This document shows positions 16,636-24,687 of a stretch of DNA of 42,762 nucleotides, piece after piece. Below the pieces are notes generated by a model. It saw nothing but the letters and a program-made list of their open reading frames with translations, ran no database searches and was not told the origin of the DNA. The DNA is taken from contig JAFIEM010000016.1 in NCBI GenBank assembly GCA_020832555.1, forward strand, positions 1 through 42,762. Direction: 5' to 3'. This DNA comes from Natronohydrobacter sp. GTDB lineage: Bacteria; Pseudomonadota; Alphaproteobacteria; Rhodobacterales; Rhodobacteraceae. The first letter of the stretch is position 1. Every line of letters starts with the position of its first letter. The position numbers and the translations under genes were made by a program.

Positions 16636-17725
16636 GCGCAAGCACCCCCTCGTTGAGTTCCGAGCGTAGCGCATGTCCCGTCTGGGCATCGAACAGCGTG
16701 ATGGTCGAGTCGGTGAAATCCAGCCCCACCTGTTCATTCACCCGCGCCACCTGATCCGAGGCCAGGCGCGCCTTGATCTGCCCGTCCTGTGTCTGCAGGG
16801 TCACGATCTGGGTTGTGCCCAGATATTCCGTCGCCAGAACCCGAGCGCGGTAGCTGGAGGTATCGGAAAGATGCACATGCTCTGGCCGGACGCCCAGCAC
16901 CATATCCCCCTCGAAGGGCGCGCGGGCGGCAGGAATCGCAAACCGGCTGTGATGCAGCGCGACCTCTGTTGCCCCCGGTGCCAGTTTGCCGTGAAACCGC
17001 AGGAAATTCATCGGAGGCGAGCCGATGAAACTCGCCACAAACAGGGTTGCAGGCTTGTCATAGATGTCCTGCGGTGCGCCAAATTGCTCGACCACACCGT
17101 GATTCATCACCACGATCTTGTCGCCCATCTGCATCGCTTCAAGCTGATCATGCGTGACATAGACCGTCGTCGCGCCCATCCGGTCATGCAGCGCGCGCAA
17201 TTCCTCGGCCATATGCTCGCGAAACTCGGCATCAAGCGCGCCAAGCGGCTCGTCCATCAGGAAGCATTTGGGGTTGCGGACAATCGCCCGACCCAGGGCC
17301 ACACGCTGCCGATCCCCGCCCGAAAGTCCCCCGACGGACCGGTCCAGAATGTCGGTAATCCCAAGGATGCGCGCCACTTCCTCGACCTTGGCGCGGATCT
17401 CGGCACGCCCCATCCCCTGACTGGCCAGCGGATAGCTGATATTGCGCCGCACATTCATATGCGGGTAGAGCGCAAACATCTGGAACACAAAGGCAATATC
17501 GCGCTGGCTGGCAGGTTTGCGCCCGCATTCCTCGCCATCGATATAGATTTCGCCCGAGCTCGGCAGTTCCAGCCCGGCGATCATGCGCAGCGTCGTTGTC
17601 TTGCCGCAGCCCGAGGGGCCGAGCAGCATGAAGAACTCGCCATCCTCGATCTTGAAGCTGGACCCTTCGACAGCCGTGAAACTGCCGAATTCCTTGCGCA
17701 GGTTTCTGATGATGATTTCGGCCAT
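16628..17725 (-). CDS. ABC transporter ATP-binding protein (carbohydrate uptake, CUT1 type)
   Basis: This is the first of two MalK/UgpC-type ATPases in this operon, 365 residues. Visible motifs are Walker A GPSGCGKTT, signature LSGGDRQR, Walker B CFLMDEPLGALD, and the switch region YVTHDQLEAMQMGD. The C-terminal about 120 residues form the regulatory domain, with VLGVRPEHVHL. It follows the small membrane protein gene by 3 bases and overlaps the next ATPase gene by 8 bases. It couples ATP hydrolysis to import through the two permeases encoded upstream. Confidence 0.92.
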   Translation of the reverse strand: MAEIIIRNLRKEFGSFTAVEGSSFKIEDGEFFMLLGPSGCGKTTTLRMIAGLELPSSGEIYIDGEECGRKPASQRDIAFVFQMFALYPHMNVRRNISYPLASQGMGRAEIRAKVEEVARILGITDILDRSVGGLSGGDRQRVALGRAIVRNPKCFLMDEPLGALDAEFREHMAEELRALHDRMGATTVYVTHDQLEAMQMGDKIVVMNHGVVEQFGAPQDIYDKPATLFVASFIGSPPMNFLRFHGKLAPGATEVALHHSRFAIPAARAPFEGDMVLGVRPEHVHLSDTSSYRARVLATEYLGTTQIVTLQTQDGQIKARLASDQVARVNEQVGLDFTDSTITLFDAQTGHALRSELNEGVLAHG

Positions 17726-17728
17726 GCG

Positions 17729-17917
17729 CTATTCCGGAAAATGGCTGACGATCAGGAACATGACGGTTCCGGTCAGTGTGACGATGAAGGACCATGTGAA
17801 AGCCCAAAGAACGAAGGGCTGCATCAGCATGACAATGCCAAGTCCGATCAGGATGCTGGCAACCATCTCCCAAGGGCCGCGCCGCAATCGCAATAACCCG
17901 CTGACAAACCCGCTCAT
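17729..17917 (-). CDS. Small two-helix membrane protein in ABC transporter operon
   Basis: This 62-residue protein has two predicted membrane segments (about residues 15-34 and 36-58), with basic residues before the first. Its ATG overlaps the permease stop (ATGA), and its stop is 3 bases from the ATPase start, so it is clearly a translated operon member. I do not recognise a defined family. Small membrane proteins at the same position, such as DUF2160-type in glycerol importers, occur in related operons. It may stabilise or modulate the permease. Confidence 0.7.
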   Translation of the reverse strand: MSGFVSGLLRLRRGPWEMVASILIGLGIVMLMQPFVLWAFTWSFIVTLTGTVMFLIVSHFPE

Positions 17918-18852
17918 TTGCGCACCGCCCCGAATGTGATCCCGCGCAGCAGATGCTTGCGCAGCAGGATGGTGAACACCATGACCGGCACCAGAAACAG
18001 CGTGGCCCCGGCCGCCACCGCAGGCCAGTCACGCCCCCCCACACCGATGATCGTGGGAATGAAGGGCGGCGCTGTCTGTGCCGTGCCAGAGGTCAGCAGC
18101 ACCGCGAACGCATATTCGTTCCAGGCGAAGATCAGACAGAATATCGCGGTCGAGGCGATACCGGTCGCCGCCTGCGGCAGAACCACCTTCACGAAAGCCT
18201 GAAAGCGGGTGTAGCCGTCGATCAGGGCCGCTTCCTCATATTCACGCGGGATTTCGTCGATGAACCCTTTCAGCAACCACACGGCCAGCGACAGGTTCAC
18301 CGCAGTATACAGCAGGATCATGCCTGCATGCGTGTCCGAGAGCCCGGCTGCACGAAACATCAGGAAGATCGGGATCGCTACGGCAATCGGCGGCATCATC
18401 CGCGTGGACAGGATGAAGAACATCAGATCATCCTTCAGCGGAATCCGGTAGCGCGAGAACGCATAGGCCGCGAGCGTGCCCAGAAACACCGACAGGAAGG
18501 TAGAGCCAAATCCGATGATCACCGAATTCATGAACCGTTCGCCAAAGCGCGAGGGGCCAGAGATCACCATGCCATTGTCATGCACGATCTGCTCGTACCA
18601 TGTTGTCGGCGGGGTGGCGGCCAGTTGCTCGGGTGTAGCGCGCGTCTGTCTGGTGAACAGGTTCACATAGCCTTCCAGAGTGGGTTCGAAAAACACCTTG
18701 GGCGGATAGGCAATCGAGTCGCTGGAGGATTTGAACCCCGTCGCAATGATCCAGACAAGCGGTATCAGCGTGATCAGCGCATAGCTGACCACCAGAATAC
18801 CGGCGATCCATTTACTGCGCGGGCTGGGTTCGGTGATGGAATAGCTGCTCAT
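17914..18852 (-). CDS. Carbohydrate ABC transporter permease (MalG-like)
   Basis: This is a 312-residue inner-membrane permease. It has six predicted membrane segments and the EAA loop EYEEAALIDGYTRFQAF, which docks on the ATPase. The start at 18852 overlaps the preceding permease's stop (ATGA). A longer open frame upstream is the shadow of that gene. Between the first and second helices there is an extended periplasmic loop of about 70 residues, longer than in MalG, as in several polyol transporters. It pairs with the MalF-like permease. Confidence 0.92.
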   Translation of the reverse strand: MSSYSITEPSPRSKWIAGILVVSYALITLIPLVWIIATGFKSSSDSIAYPPKVFFEPTLEGYVNLFTRQTRATPEQLAATPPTTWYEQIVHDNGMVISGPSRFGERFMNSVIIGFGSTFLSVFLGTLAAYAFSRYRIPLKDDLMFFILSTRMMPPIAVAIPIFLMFRAAGLSDTHAGMILLYTAVNLSLAVWLLKGFIDEIPREYEEAALIDGYTRFQAFVKVVLPQAATGIASTAIFCLIFAWNEYAFAVLLTSGTAQTAPPFIPTIIGVGGRDWPAVAAGATLFLVPVMVFTILLRKHLLRGITFGAVRK

Positions 18853-19796
18853 CTGTTCTTCACCCTGTTCAAGGCTTTCACATAGATCGAGGCAAGGCCA
18901 AAGACGGTCACGAACAGGATCACCGCATAGGCCGAGGCATAGCCGGTGCGCCATTTCTCGAAAGCTTCGCGCTTGAGGTTTATCGAGGTCAGTTCCGTCG
19001 TGGACCCCGGCCCGCCGCCGGTCAGCTGCACGACAAGATCGAACATCTTGAAATTCTCGATACCCCGGAACAGCACCGCCAGCATCAGGAAGGGCAGGAC
19101 CATCGGCACGGTGATCGTCCAGAACTGCCGCCATTTCGACGCGCGGTCACATTCCGCCGCCTCATAGATCGAGTCCGGGATCGAGCGTAGCCCTGCCAGA
19201 CAGATCAGCATGACAAAAGGTGTCCACATCCAGGTATCGACAATGACAATGGACCAGGGCGCCAGCCGCACATCGCCGATCATCGAGAAGCTGGTCGGAT
19301 CAGCGCCGCTGAAGAAGCTTATGATATTGTTGAATATTCCGATCTGCGGCTGATACAGGAATGTCCAGAAATTCCCCACCACAGCGGGCGAAAGCATCAT
19401 GGGCAGCACGATGATCGTGGTCCACAGATTGTTGCCGCGGAATTTCTGATTGATCAGCCATGCCAGCGCGAAGCCGATCAGCACCTGAAAGAACAGCGTC
19501 CAGAACAGGAAATGCGCGGTCGCCTGCATGGTCTGCCAGATTTCCGGGTCGGACAGGATGCGCTGATAGTTGCGCAAACCCACCCATTCCACCTCGGCAT
19601 TGGGGCGGTTGGCGCGGTAATTGGTGAAGCTCAGATAGATCGTCCAGATCAGCGGAAAGATATTCACTGCAAGCAGCAGAATGATCGTCGGCGCGACGAA
19701 GATCCACGCAATCGCGCGGTCGGACAGGCCCCGGATACGGCGGGCCACACGCGGCGGCGTCGCGCGCGCCACGCGGTCGAGCGTCGAGTCGGTCAT
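18849..19796 (-). CDS. Carbohydrate ABC transporter permease (MalF/UgpA-like)
   Basis: This is a 315-residue inner-membrane permease with a cytoplasmic N-terminus and six predicted helices, the first near residues 30-52. The EAA loop reads IYEAAECDRASKWRQFW. That substitutes Cys for the usual Asp/Asn and lacks the common Gly at the following position, a mild oddity. The start has GAGGG 7 bases upstream. It is separated from the binding-protein gene by 59 bases holding a hairpin, which probably sets lower expression of the membrane parts than of the binding protein. Confidence 0.92.
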   Translation of the reverse strand: MTDSTLDRVARATPPRVARRIRGLSDRAIAWIFVAPTIILLLAVNIFPLIWTIYLSFTNYRANRPNAEVEWVGLRNYQRILSDPEIWQTMQATAHFLFWTLFFQVLIGFALAWLINQKFRGNNLWTTIIVLPMMLSPAVVGNFWTFLYQPQIGIFNNIISFFSGADPTSFSMIGDVRLAPWSIVIVDTWMWTPFVMLICLAGLRSIPDSIYEAAECDRASKWRQFWTITVPMVLPFLMLAVLFRGIENFKMFDLVVQLTGGGPGSTTELTSINLKREAFEKWRTGYASAYAVILFVTVFGLASIYVKALNRVKNR

Positions 19797-19820
19797 TCGA
19801 TGTCCCTCAGGCTAAAGGAT

Positions 19821-19845
19821 GCGGGCATCCGGTCGGGACGCCCGC
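19821..19845 (-). promoter_or_regulatory. Intercistronic hairpin between binding-protein and permease genes
   Basis: On the transcribed (minus) strand, GCGGGCGUCC pairs with GGAUGCCCGC around a 5-base loop. This gives a 10-bp stem in which one pair is G-U. On the plus strand that pair would be an A-C mismatch, so the structure favours RNA from the operon. There is no U-tract. A 3' protective hairpin or attenuator for the abundant binding-protein mRNA is likely. Confidence 0.55.
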
Positions 19846-19855
19846 GACGACAAGA

Positions 19856-21181
19856 TCACATCTTGCCGTCATCCTCGAAAATTTCCGTCCAGTCGCGCAC
19901 CAATGCATCGAGCGCCTCCTGCGCCGTGCCTTCGCCCGCGATCACATAGCGATGGACGCGGTTCTGCATCGCCAGAAGCAATTCGGCATAGGTCGGCTCT
20001 GCCCAGAAATCCTGAACGATTTCCATGGAGTCGAGGAAGGTTTGCGCGAAGGGCTGGCTGTCCACGAACCCATCGGCCTGCACCACGTCATTGAGTGCAG
20101 AGAAGCCGCCCAGTTCCCACCAGCGCTGCTGGATTTCGGGCTGTGCGAACCATTTGATATATTCCAGCGCGGCATCCTGATTCTGCGAATAGGACACGAC
20201 CGAAATCCCCTGACCGCCAAGCTGGGCAAAATGTCCGTCGGGTCCGGGTGGGTTGGTGAAATAGCCCGACCGGTCGCCGCCGACATTCGCGTCCTGATCG
20301 ACCCCCGGCCAGATAAAGGCGAAATTCATCTGCAAGGCCACTTGCCCGGAACGATAGGCGTCAATGGTTTCCGACATATACCAGTCCGACGATCCGGGCG
20401 GGGTGCAGCACTCATAGAGTGCCCGGTAGAATTCCAGCCCCTCGACCGCGCCGGGTGAATTGACGGTGCCTTCAAGTTGATATGGGTTGTCAGCTGTCCC
20501 GTAGCGGAAGCCGAAATTGTAAAGGACGTTCGTCACGCCCATTGTGATCCCTTCGGAGCCGCGCTCGGTGAAAAGCGCCGCACCATATACGGTGCGCCCG
20601 TCAATCTCGCGTCCCTGGAAAAACTCGGCGATCTCCTTCAACTCCTGCAAATCTGCAGGCACATCCAGATCGCGCCCGTGCAATTCCCGAAACTCGGCCT
20701 GCAAATCCTCGCGCGCGAACCAGTCGCGGCGATAGGTCCAGCCCACCACATCCGCGAAAGCCGGAAGCGCCCAGTAATTCGTGCTTCCCTTGGGCCAAGC
20801 CGCATAGCCTTCGACCGTGGCCGGGATGAAGGCGTCCATGCTGATGCCTTCGGCATCGAAGAAGTCATTGAGCTGGATGTAATGGCCGGACTCGGCGGCC
20901 AGACCGATCCACTGGCTGTCCCCGATCATCAGATCGCAGAGCTGCCCCCGCGAGTTCAGCTCGTTGAGCATACGGTCAGCAAAATTGGGCCAAGGCACAA
21001 ACTCGAAACTCATGCTATGGCCGCTTTGTTCCTCGAAATCACGCGAAAGCTCGATCAGTGCGTTCGCAGGATCCCAGGCGGCCCAGCACAGGGTCAGATT
21101 GGCGGCATATGCTCCGGTCGAGGCAAGGCTTGATAGTCCGACAAGGGCAGTGGCCGCAAACAGGCGGGCTTTTGTCTTCAT
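19856..21181 (-). CDS. Extracellular solute-binding protein, carbohydrate/polyol ABC transporter
   Basis: This is a periplasmic substrate-binding protein, 441 residues, of the maltose-binding type (family 1). An N-terminal Sec signal peptide ends near AYAANLTLCW. The start at 21181 is fixed by GGGAGGAG 7 bases upstream; the longer frame to 21286 runs into the promoter. The start of the mature protein (LTLCWAAWDPANALIELSRDFEEQSG) resembles binding proteins of sugar-alcohol importers. It is the first structural gene after the LacI regulator and has its own predicted promoter with an operator in the spacer. Its linkage to a DhaKL kinase suggests a short polyol or ketose ligand. Confidence 0.92.
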   Translation of the reverse strand: MKTKARLFAATALVGLSSLASTGAYAANLTLCWAAWDPANALIELSRDFEEQSGHSMSFEFVPWPNFADRMLNELNSRGQLCDLMIGDSQWIGLAAESGHYIQLNDFFDAEGISMDAFIPATVEGYAAWPKGSTNYWALPAFADVVGWTYRRDWFAREDLQAEFRELHGRDLDVPADLQELKEIAEFFQGREIDGRTVYGAALFTERGSEGITMGVTNVLYNFGFRYGTADNPYQLEGTVNSPGAVEGLEFYRALYECCTPPGSSDWYMSETIDAYRSGQVALQMNFAFIWPGVDQDANVGGDRSGYFTNPPGPDGHFAQLGGQGISVVSYSQNQDAALEYIKWFAQPEIQQRWWELGGFSALNDVVQADGFVDSQPFAQTFLDSMEIVQDFWAEPTYAELLLAMQNRVHRYVIAGEGTAQEALDALVRDWTEIFEDDGKM

Positions 21182-21257
21182 GATGTCACTCCTCCCAGTT
21201 TTCCGGCAGGCATTTTCGCGGCCGGCTCGCCACCCCGGATTCGGGGTGCGCAAGAAA

Positions 21258-21286
21258 TTCATAAATGAGGAACGTACCTCAAGCAA
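21258..21286 (-). promoter_or_regulatory. Predicted promoter of the ABC transporter/dhaKL operon
   Basis: On the minus strand, TTGCTT (21286-21281) and TATGAA (21263-21258) are separated by exactly 17 bases. The spacer is filled by the palindromic operator candidate. Transcription would start about 70 bases before the binding-protein ATG. Confidence 0.55.
21266..21281. promoter_or_regulatory. Candidate LacI-family operator
   Basis: TGAGGAACGTACCTCA is a 16-bp palindrome with a central CpG; 14 of 16 positions are self-complementary. It lies between the predicted -35 and -10 of the binding-protein gene. A LacI-family regulator is encoded immediately upstream, whose DNA-binding helices prefer such CG-centred palindromes. 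Binding is inferred. Confidence 0.65.
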
Positions 21287-21287
21287 T

Positions 21288-21317
21288 AAAAAAGTCGTGA
21301 CTCCCTGAAAGAAGTCA
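21288..21317 (-). terminator. Weak intrinsic terminator downstream of lacI
   Basis: On the minus strand TGACT (21317-21313) and AGTCA (21302-21298) form a 5-bp stem. Six T residues (21293-21288) follow after four bases. The stem is short, so readthrough into the transporter operon is plausible. Confidence 0.35.
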
Positions 21318-21335
21318 TGGCTGGGTCGGGTGAAG

Positions 21336-22382
21336 TCAGGTCAGGTGTGGCAGGTTCTCGCGCATCACGATTTCGATGCGGATACGCTCCTGCGGCTCGA
21401 AAATGGGATGGCCGTCGCTCAGGTTGCGCAGAACGCGCAGCGCGCTGCGCACCAGATGACCGACATTCTGGGCGATCACCGCGTCGATTTCATTGCTCAG
21501 CAGCCCGGTTCTGGTAGGCTGTGTCAATTCATGCATGATCACAGAAAGTTCCGCCGCGCGGGCGCTGCGGCGCAAGGCGCGCAGGACGGGCAGATTGCCC
21601 GATCCCATCGAATACAGTCCCACAAGCCGAGGCTTGCGGATCAGCATCCCAAAGACCAGATCTTCCATCCGGTCCGGGTCATCAAAGGATTCGATCGTGG
21701 GCAGGACGGTCAGATGCGGAAAGCTGGCTTGAAGCACCTGATCAAATCCCAGCCGTCGCTCCAGACTGTCACGCGCGCGCATCGAGTTCGTGACAACCAT
21801 GATTTCACCCTCGGTTGCCGCGAATTTCCCCATCAAAAGGCCCGAAGTTCGGCCCGCTGCCACGGAATCGACCCCGACAAAGAAATCCCGCTCACTGTTC
21901 GGAAGGTCAGAGGCCAGGGCGATCACCGCGATTCCCGCCTGTTTCAGGCGGGCGACGATATCGCGGATCTGTGGCGTCTCGGGAACAAGCAGGGCAATAC
22001 CGTCCATCTGATCCAGGTCGAGTGACGACAGTTTGCGGACGACCGCATGCGGGTCGGCGGTGGCGACCGAGATGATATTGAGCGTCACCCGGTCAGCAAT
22101 CTGCGAGGCATAGGCCGCGCGCAATTCGCTTCGGATGGCATCTACAAATTGCCCCGGTCCTTCGGGCAGAACGAAGGTGAAGCTGTATTGCCGTTGTCGC
22201 GCAAGGTTCGCGGCCGAGGTGTCGCGGACATAGCCCAGTTCACGAATGGCCGAGTTCACCTTGTCGATGGTCTTTTGTCGCACCCCGCTGCGCGCGTTCA
22301 GAACGCGATCGACCGTCGCCAGACTGACCTGCGCGACGCGCGCGATATCATGGACGGTTGGTTTGCCGGTAACATTTCCCAT
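21336..22382 (-). CDS. LacI family transcriptional regulator
   Basis: This 348-residue repressor-type regulator has an N-terminal LacI helix-turn-helix (about residues 8-55, with TVHDIARVAQVSLATVDRVLNARSG split across helices) and a sugar-binding periplasmic-protein-like core. The ATG at 22382 matches the usual distance to the DNA-binding domain. A TTG at 22418 in frame is an alternative. No Shine-Dalgarno sequence precedes the ATG, and a possible -10 lies only 7 bases away. It probably represses the downstream ABC transporter and dhaKL genes in the absence of the imported solute or its derivative, and itself. Confidence 0.92.
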   Translation of the reverse strand: MGNVTGKPTVHDIARVAQVSLATVDRVLNARSGVRQKTIDKVNSAIRELGYVRDTSAANLARQRQYSFTFVLPEGPGQFVDAIRSELRAAYASQIADRVTLNIISVATADPHAVVRKLSSLDLDQMDGIALLVPETPQIRDIVARLKQAGIAVIALASDLPNSERDFFVGVDSVAAGRTSGLLMGKFAATEGEIMVVTNSMRARDSLERRLGFDQVLQASFPHLTVLPTIESFDDPDRMEDLVFGMLIRKPRLVGLYSMGSGNLPVLRALRRSARAAELSVIMHELTQPTRTGLLSNEIDAVIAQNVGHLVRSALRVLRNLSDGHPIFEPQERIRIEIVMRENLPHLT

Positions 22383-22388
22383 TATCAA

Positions 22389-22404
22389 TGATGTACGTAT
22401 CGCA
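22389..22404. promoter_or_regulatory. Second candidate LacI operator, ahead of lacI
   Basis: TGATGTACGTATCGCA shares 12 of 16 positions with the operator at 21266-21281, in the pattern TGAnGnACGTAnCnCA, and is centred on the same ACGTA core. It overlaps the predicted -10 of lacI and ends 7 bases from the ATG. It is weaker as a palindrome (10 of 16 positions), as expected for a secondary autoregulatory site. Confidence 0.5.
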
Positions 22405-22418
22405 GAATGAATTGGCAA
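22390..22418 (-). promoter_or_regulatory. Possible lacI promoter
   Basis: On the minus strand TTGCCA (22418-22413) and TACATC (22395-22390) have a 17-base spacer. The -10 is a poor match. Transcription from it would start at or just before the ATG, giving a leaderless or near-leaderless mRNA. Confidence 0.3.
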
Positions 22419-22563
22419 TCCTTTTCGTCCTTGCCCCGGTCAGTCGGCATTCGTTGCAATGCATCCCGTCGCCGCGTTTCGCCTTTATGATGGCACACCG
22501 CCTGCGCAAATGCCCTTTCGTTCACGGCAGGTCGCGTCTGCTGCGCGTCCACATGCTCATATT

Positions 22564-23550
22564 TCAGGGAATGATGCAGGTCGTGCCCCCCACCGGCAAT
22601 GGGATCACCTCAAAGCTGTCATGTGCCGCAGCCGTCAGCCGCGCAAGCGATTCGGCGGGCGTATCCGGCGTCATGCGAAACGTCCCGTAGTGATGCGGAA
22701 CAGCGCGGGGTGCGGCAAGGTCGCGTGCCAGTCTTGCGGCCTGTTCCGGGGTCATGTGCATGTCATTCAGAAACGCTTCCGGCTTCCATGCACCGATCGG
22801 CACAAGCGCCAGATCAAACGGACCAAGCCGCGTCCCGATGTCGGCAAATACCGGGCCATAGCTGCTGTCCCCGCTGAAAAACACGCTTTGGCCGCCGCTC
22901 GCAAGACTGAAAGACAGCGCTGGTCCCGGAGCGGAGAGAAATGGCGGGCGGCGGCTGAGGTGAATGGCCGGGGTTGCGGTGATGGTCAACTTACCGATCT
23001 GGTGGGCCTGCCATTCCTTCAACCTGACGGTGTGCGCAAACCCCGTGACCGGGCGGGAAAGGCGGGTGCCTTCGGGCAGGATCAGCGTGGCCTGCGGAAA
23101 GCGCCCGGCCAGTGCGCGCAGCGTGGCGCGGTCAAAATGGTCCAGATCATCATGACTGATCACGACAGCATCGAGCTTCGTCAGGCTGGATACATCGGGG
23201 GCGCGCGCCATCCGCCCGCCAAGGCTTGTCCGCGTAAGGGCGGTTTCATACAGCACAGGGTCAGTGATGATGGTTTGTCCAGCCATCTGCACGACAAAGC
23301 CCGAATGGCCAAGCCATGTCACCGTCCCGTCCTGATTGATCCAGTCGCCCGGTGTGACTGTGTCTGCTGCACCATCATTACACCACAGGCGCAACGCGGC
23401 TCCGGTTGCAACGGCGGCCAGTCCAAGACCAAGCAGGGCAGGGGGCGCAAGGGCAGGGGCATCATCTGCGCGCGGATGCTCTGGCACCACGCAGCCTTGC
23501 AGAGCAAGCATAAAGACCGCAGCGAGCAGGATGATGCAACGCCCGCGCAT
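22564..23550 (-). CDS. MBL-fold metallohydrolase, predicted lipoprotein (NAPE-PLD/UlaG-like)
   Basis: This metallo-beta-lactamase-fold hydrolase of 328 residues resembles the NAPE-PLD/RomA-like group. The metal-binding motif is VISHDDLDHFD, with later ligands in FFSGDSSYG and VPHHYGTF. The N-terminus has basic residues, a hydrophobic stretch and a lipobox-like LQGC, so the mature protein is probably lipid-anchored on the outer face of the inner membrane or at the outer membrane. The start at 23550 gives a proper signal peptide; a longer frame runs into the upstream gene. It follows the dehydrogenase gene by 7 bases, so the two are likely co-transcribed. The substrate is unknown; a phosphodiester of a lipid is a family-based guess. 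Confidence 0.85.
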   Translation of the reverse strand: MRGRCIILLAAVFMLALQGCVVPEHPRADDAPALAPPALLGLGLAAVATGAALRLWCNDGAADTVTPGDWINQDGTVTWLGHSGFVVQMAGQTIITDPVLYETALTRTSLGGRMARAPDVSSLTKLDAVVISHDDLDHFDRATLRALAGRFPQATLILPEGTRLSRPVTGFAHTVRLKEWQAHQIGKLTITATPAIHLSRRPPFLSAPGPALSFSLASGGQSVFFSGDSSYGPVFADIGTRLGPFDLALVPIGAWKPEAFLNDMHMTPEQAARLARDLAAPRAVPHHYGTFRMTPDTPAESLARLTAAAHDSFEVIPLPVGGTTCIIP

Positions 23551-23557
23551 CACGCGG

Positions 23558-24544
23558 TCACAGCATTGACGGCAGCACCTGATCGGGCGGGCGGTGGCCA
23601 TCGGCGAAGGTCTTGATATTAACGATCACCTTCTCGCCCATTTCGATCCGCCCTTCCAGCGTGGCCGAACCCATATGCGGCAGAAGCACGACATTCGACA
23701 ATTCCCGCAGGCGCGGATTGACCGAATGGCCGCGCTCGAACACATCCAGCCCCGCGCCCGCGATCTCGCCCGAACGCAATCCGCGCGTGAGGGCGTTCTC
23801 GTCGATCACCTCGCCGCGCGAGGTGTTGATGATCACGGCGCTGGGTTTCAGGAGTTTCAGCCGCCGCGCGTTGAGCAGATGAAAGGTCGAAGGCGTGTGC
23901 GGGCAGTTGACCGAAATCACATCCATGCGGGCAATCATCTGGTCAAGGCTCTCCCACCAGGTGGCCTCCAGCGCCTCTTCCACCTCCGGGCGCAGGCGAC
24001 GACGGTTGTGGTAATGCACCTGCATCCCGAAAGCGCGCGCTCTTCGCGCCACGGCCTGCCCGATTCGTCCCATGCCCAGGATACCCAGCCGCTTGCCGCC
24101 GATCCGCGTACCCAGATGCGCCATCGGCGACCAGCCGCGCCACTGATCCGCCTGCATTTCCGCCAGACCCTGCGGGATCTTGCGCGTGACTGCGAGCATC
24201 AGCGCCAGCGCCATATCGGCGGTGTCCTCGGTCAGCACACCGGGGGTGTTCGACACAAGGATCCCACGCTGCCGCGCGGTGTGCACATCGATATGATCCA
24301 CGCCCGCGCCGAAATTCGCAATCAGCTTCAGACGGTCCCCGGCCTGTGTCAGCAGGCTGGCATCAATGTCATCGGTGATCGTCGGTACCAGCACATCGCT
24401 GCGGCGCATTGCTTCGACAAGCTCCTCGCGGCTCATCGGTGCGTCGCTCTCGCGCAGGGTAACGTCGAAAAGCTCGGTCATCCGGGTTTCGACCACATCG
24501 GGCAGGCGTCGCGTGACAACAACACTCAGGCGTTTATTGGGCAT
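23558..24544 (-). CDS. D-isomer specific 2-hydroxyacid dehydrogenase (glyoxylate reductase-like)
   Basis: This is an NAD(P)-dependent 2-hydroxyacid dehydrogenase, 328 residues. The cofactor motif is LGILGMGRIGQAVARR. The catalytic Arg lies in INTSRGEVID, the Glu in the LDVFE segment, and the His in LLPHMGSAT. The pattern NFGAGVDHIDV and the overall length resemble GyaR/glycerate dehydrogenase-type enzymes that reduce glyoxylate or hydroxypyruvate. AGAGGTGAG precedes the start. It is divergent from the SH3-domain protein gene and leads a two-gene unit with the MBL-fold lipoprotein. Confidence 0.9.
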   Translation of the reverse strand: MPNKRLSVVVTRRLPDVVETRMTELFDVTLRESDAPMSREELVEAMRRSDVLVPTITDDIDASLLTQAGDRLKLIANFGAGVDHIDVHTARQRGILVSNTPGVLTEDTADMALALMLAVTRKIPQGLAEMQADQWRGWSPMAHLGTRIGGKRLGILGMGRIGQAVARRARAFGMQVHYHNRRRLRPEVEEALEATWWESLDQMIARMDVISVNCPHTPSTFHLLNARRLKLLKPSAVIINTSRGEVIDENALTRGLRSGEIAGAGLDVFERGHSVNPRLRELSNVVLLPHMGSATLEGRIEMGEKVIVNIKTFADGHRPPDQVLPSML

Positions 24545-24660
24545 GATCGTGTCTCACCTCTTTGCAAGTCGGGGCCTTTGGGGCAAAGTGCCAGCACTCG
24601 CGACGATCCACAAGCATCGATCTGGCGCGGGCGAGAGGCAAGTGCAAGAAAACCAAAGGT

Positions 24661-24676
24661 TCCCGGCACACCGGGA
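24661..24676 (+). promoter_or_regulatory. Perfect hairpin in the 5' leader of the SH3 gene
   Basis: TCCCGG (24661-24666) and CCGGGA (24671-24676) flank the loop CACA, ending 11 bases before the ATG at 24688. The hairpin would sit right beside a weak ribosome binding site and could limit translation initiation. Confidence 0.4.
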
Positions 24677-24687
24677 CAGGCAGGCAT

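Noticed and set aside
22447..22462. GCATT-N6-AATGC inverted repeat in the gap between lacI and the MBL-fold gene
   Set aside because: Arms are only 5 bp and no T-tract follows on the minus strand, so I could not support a terminator or operator.
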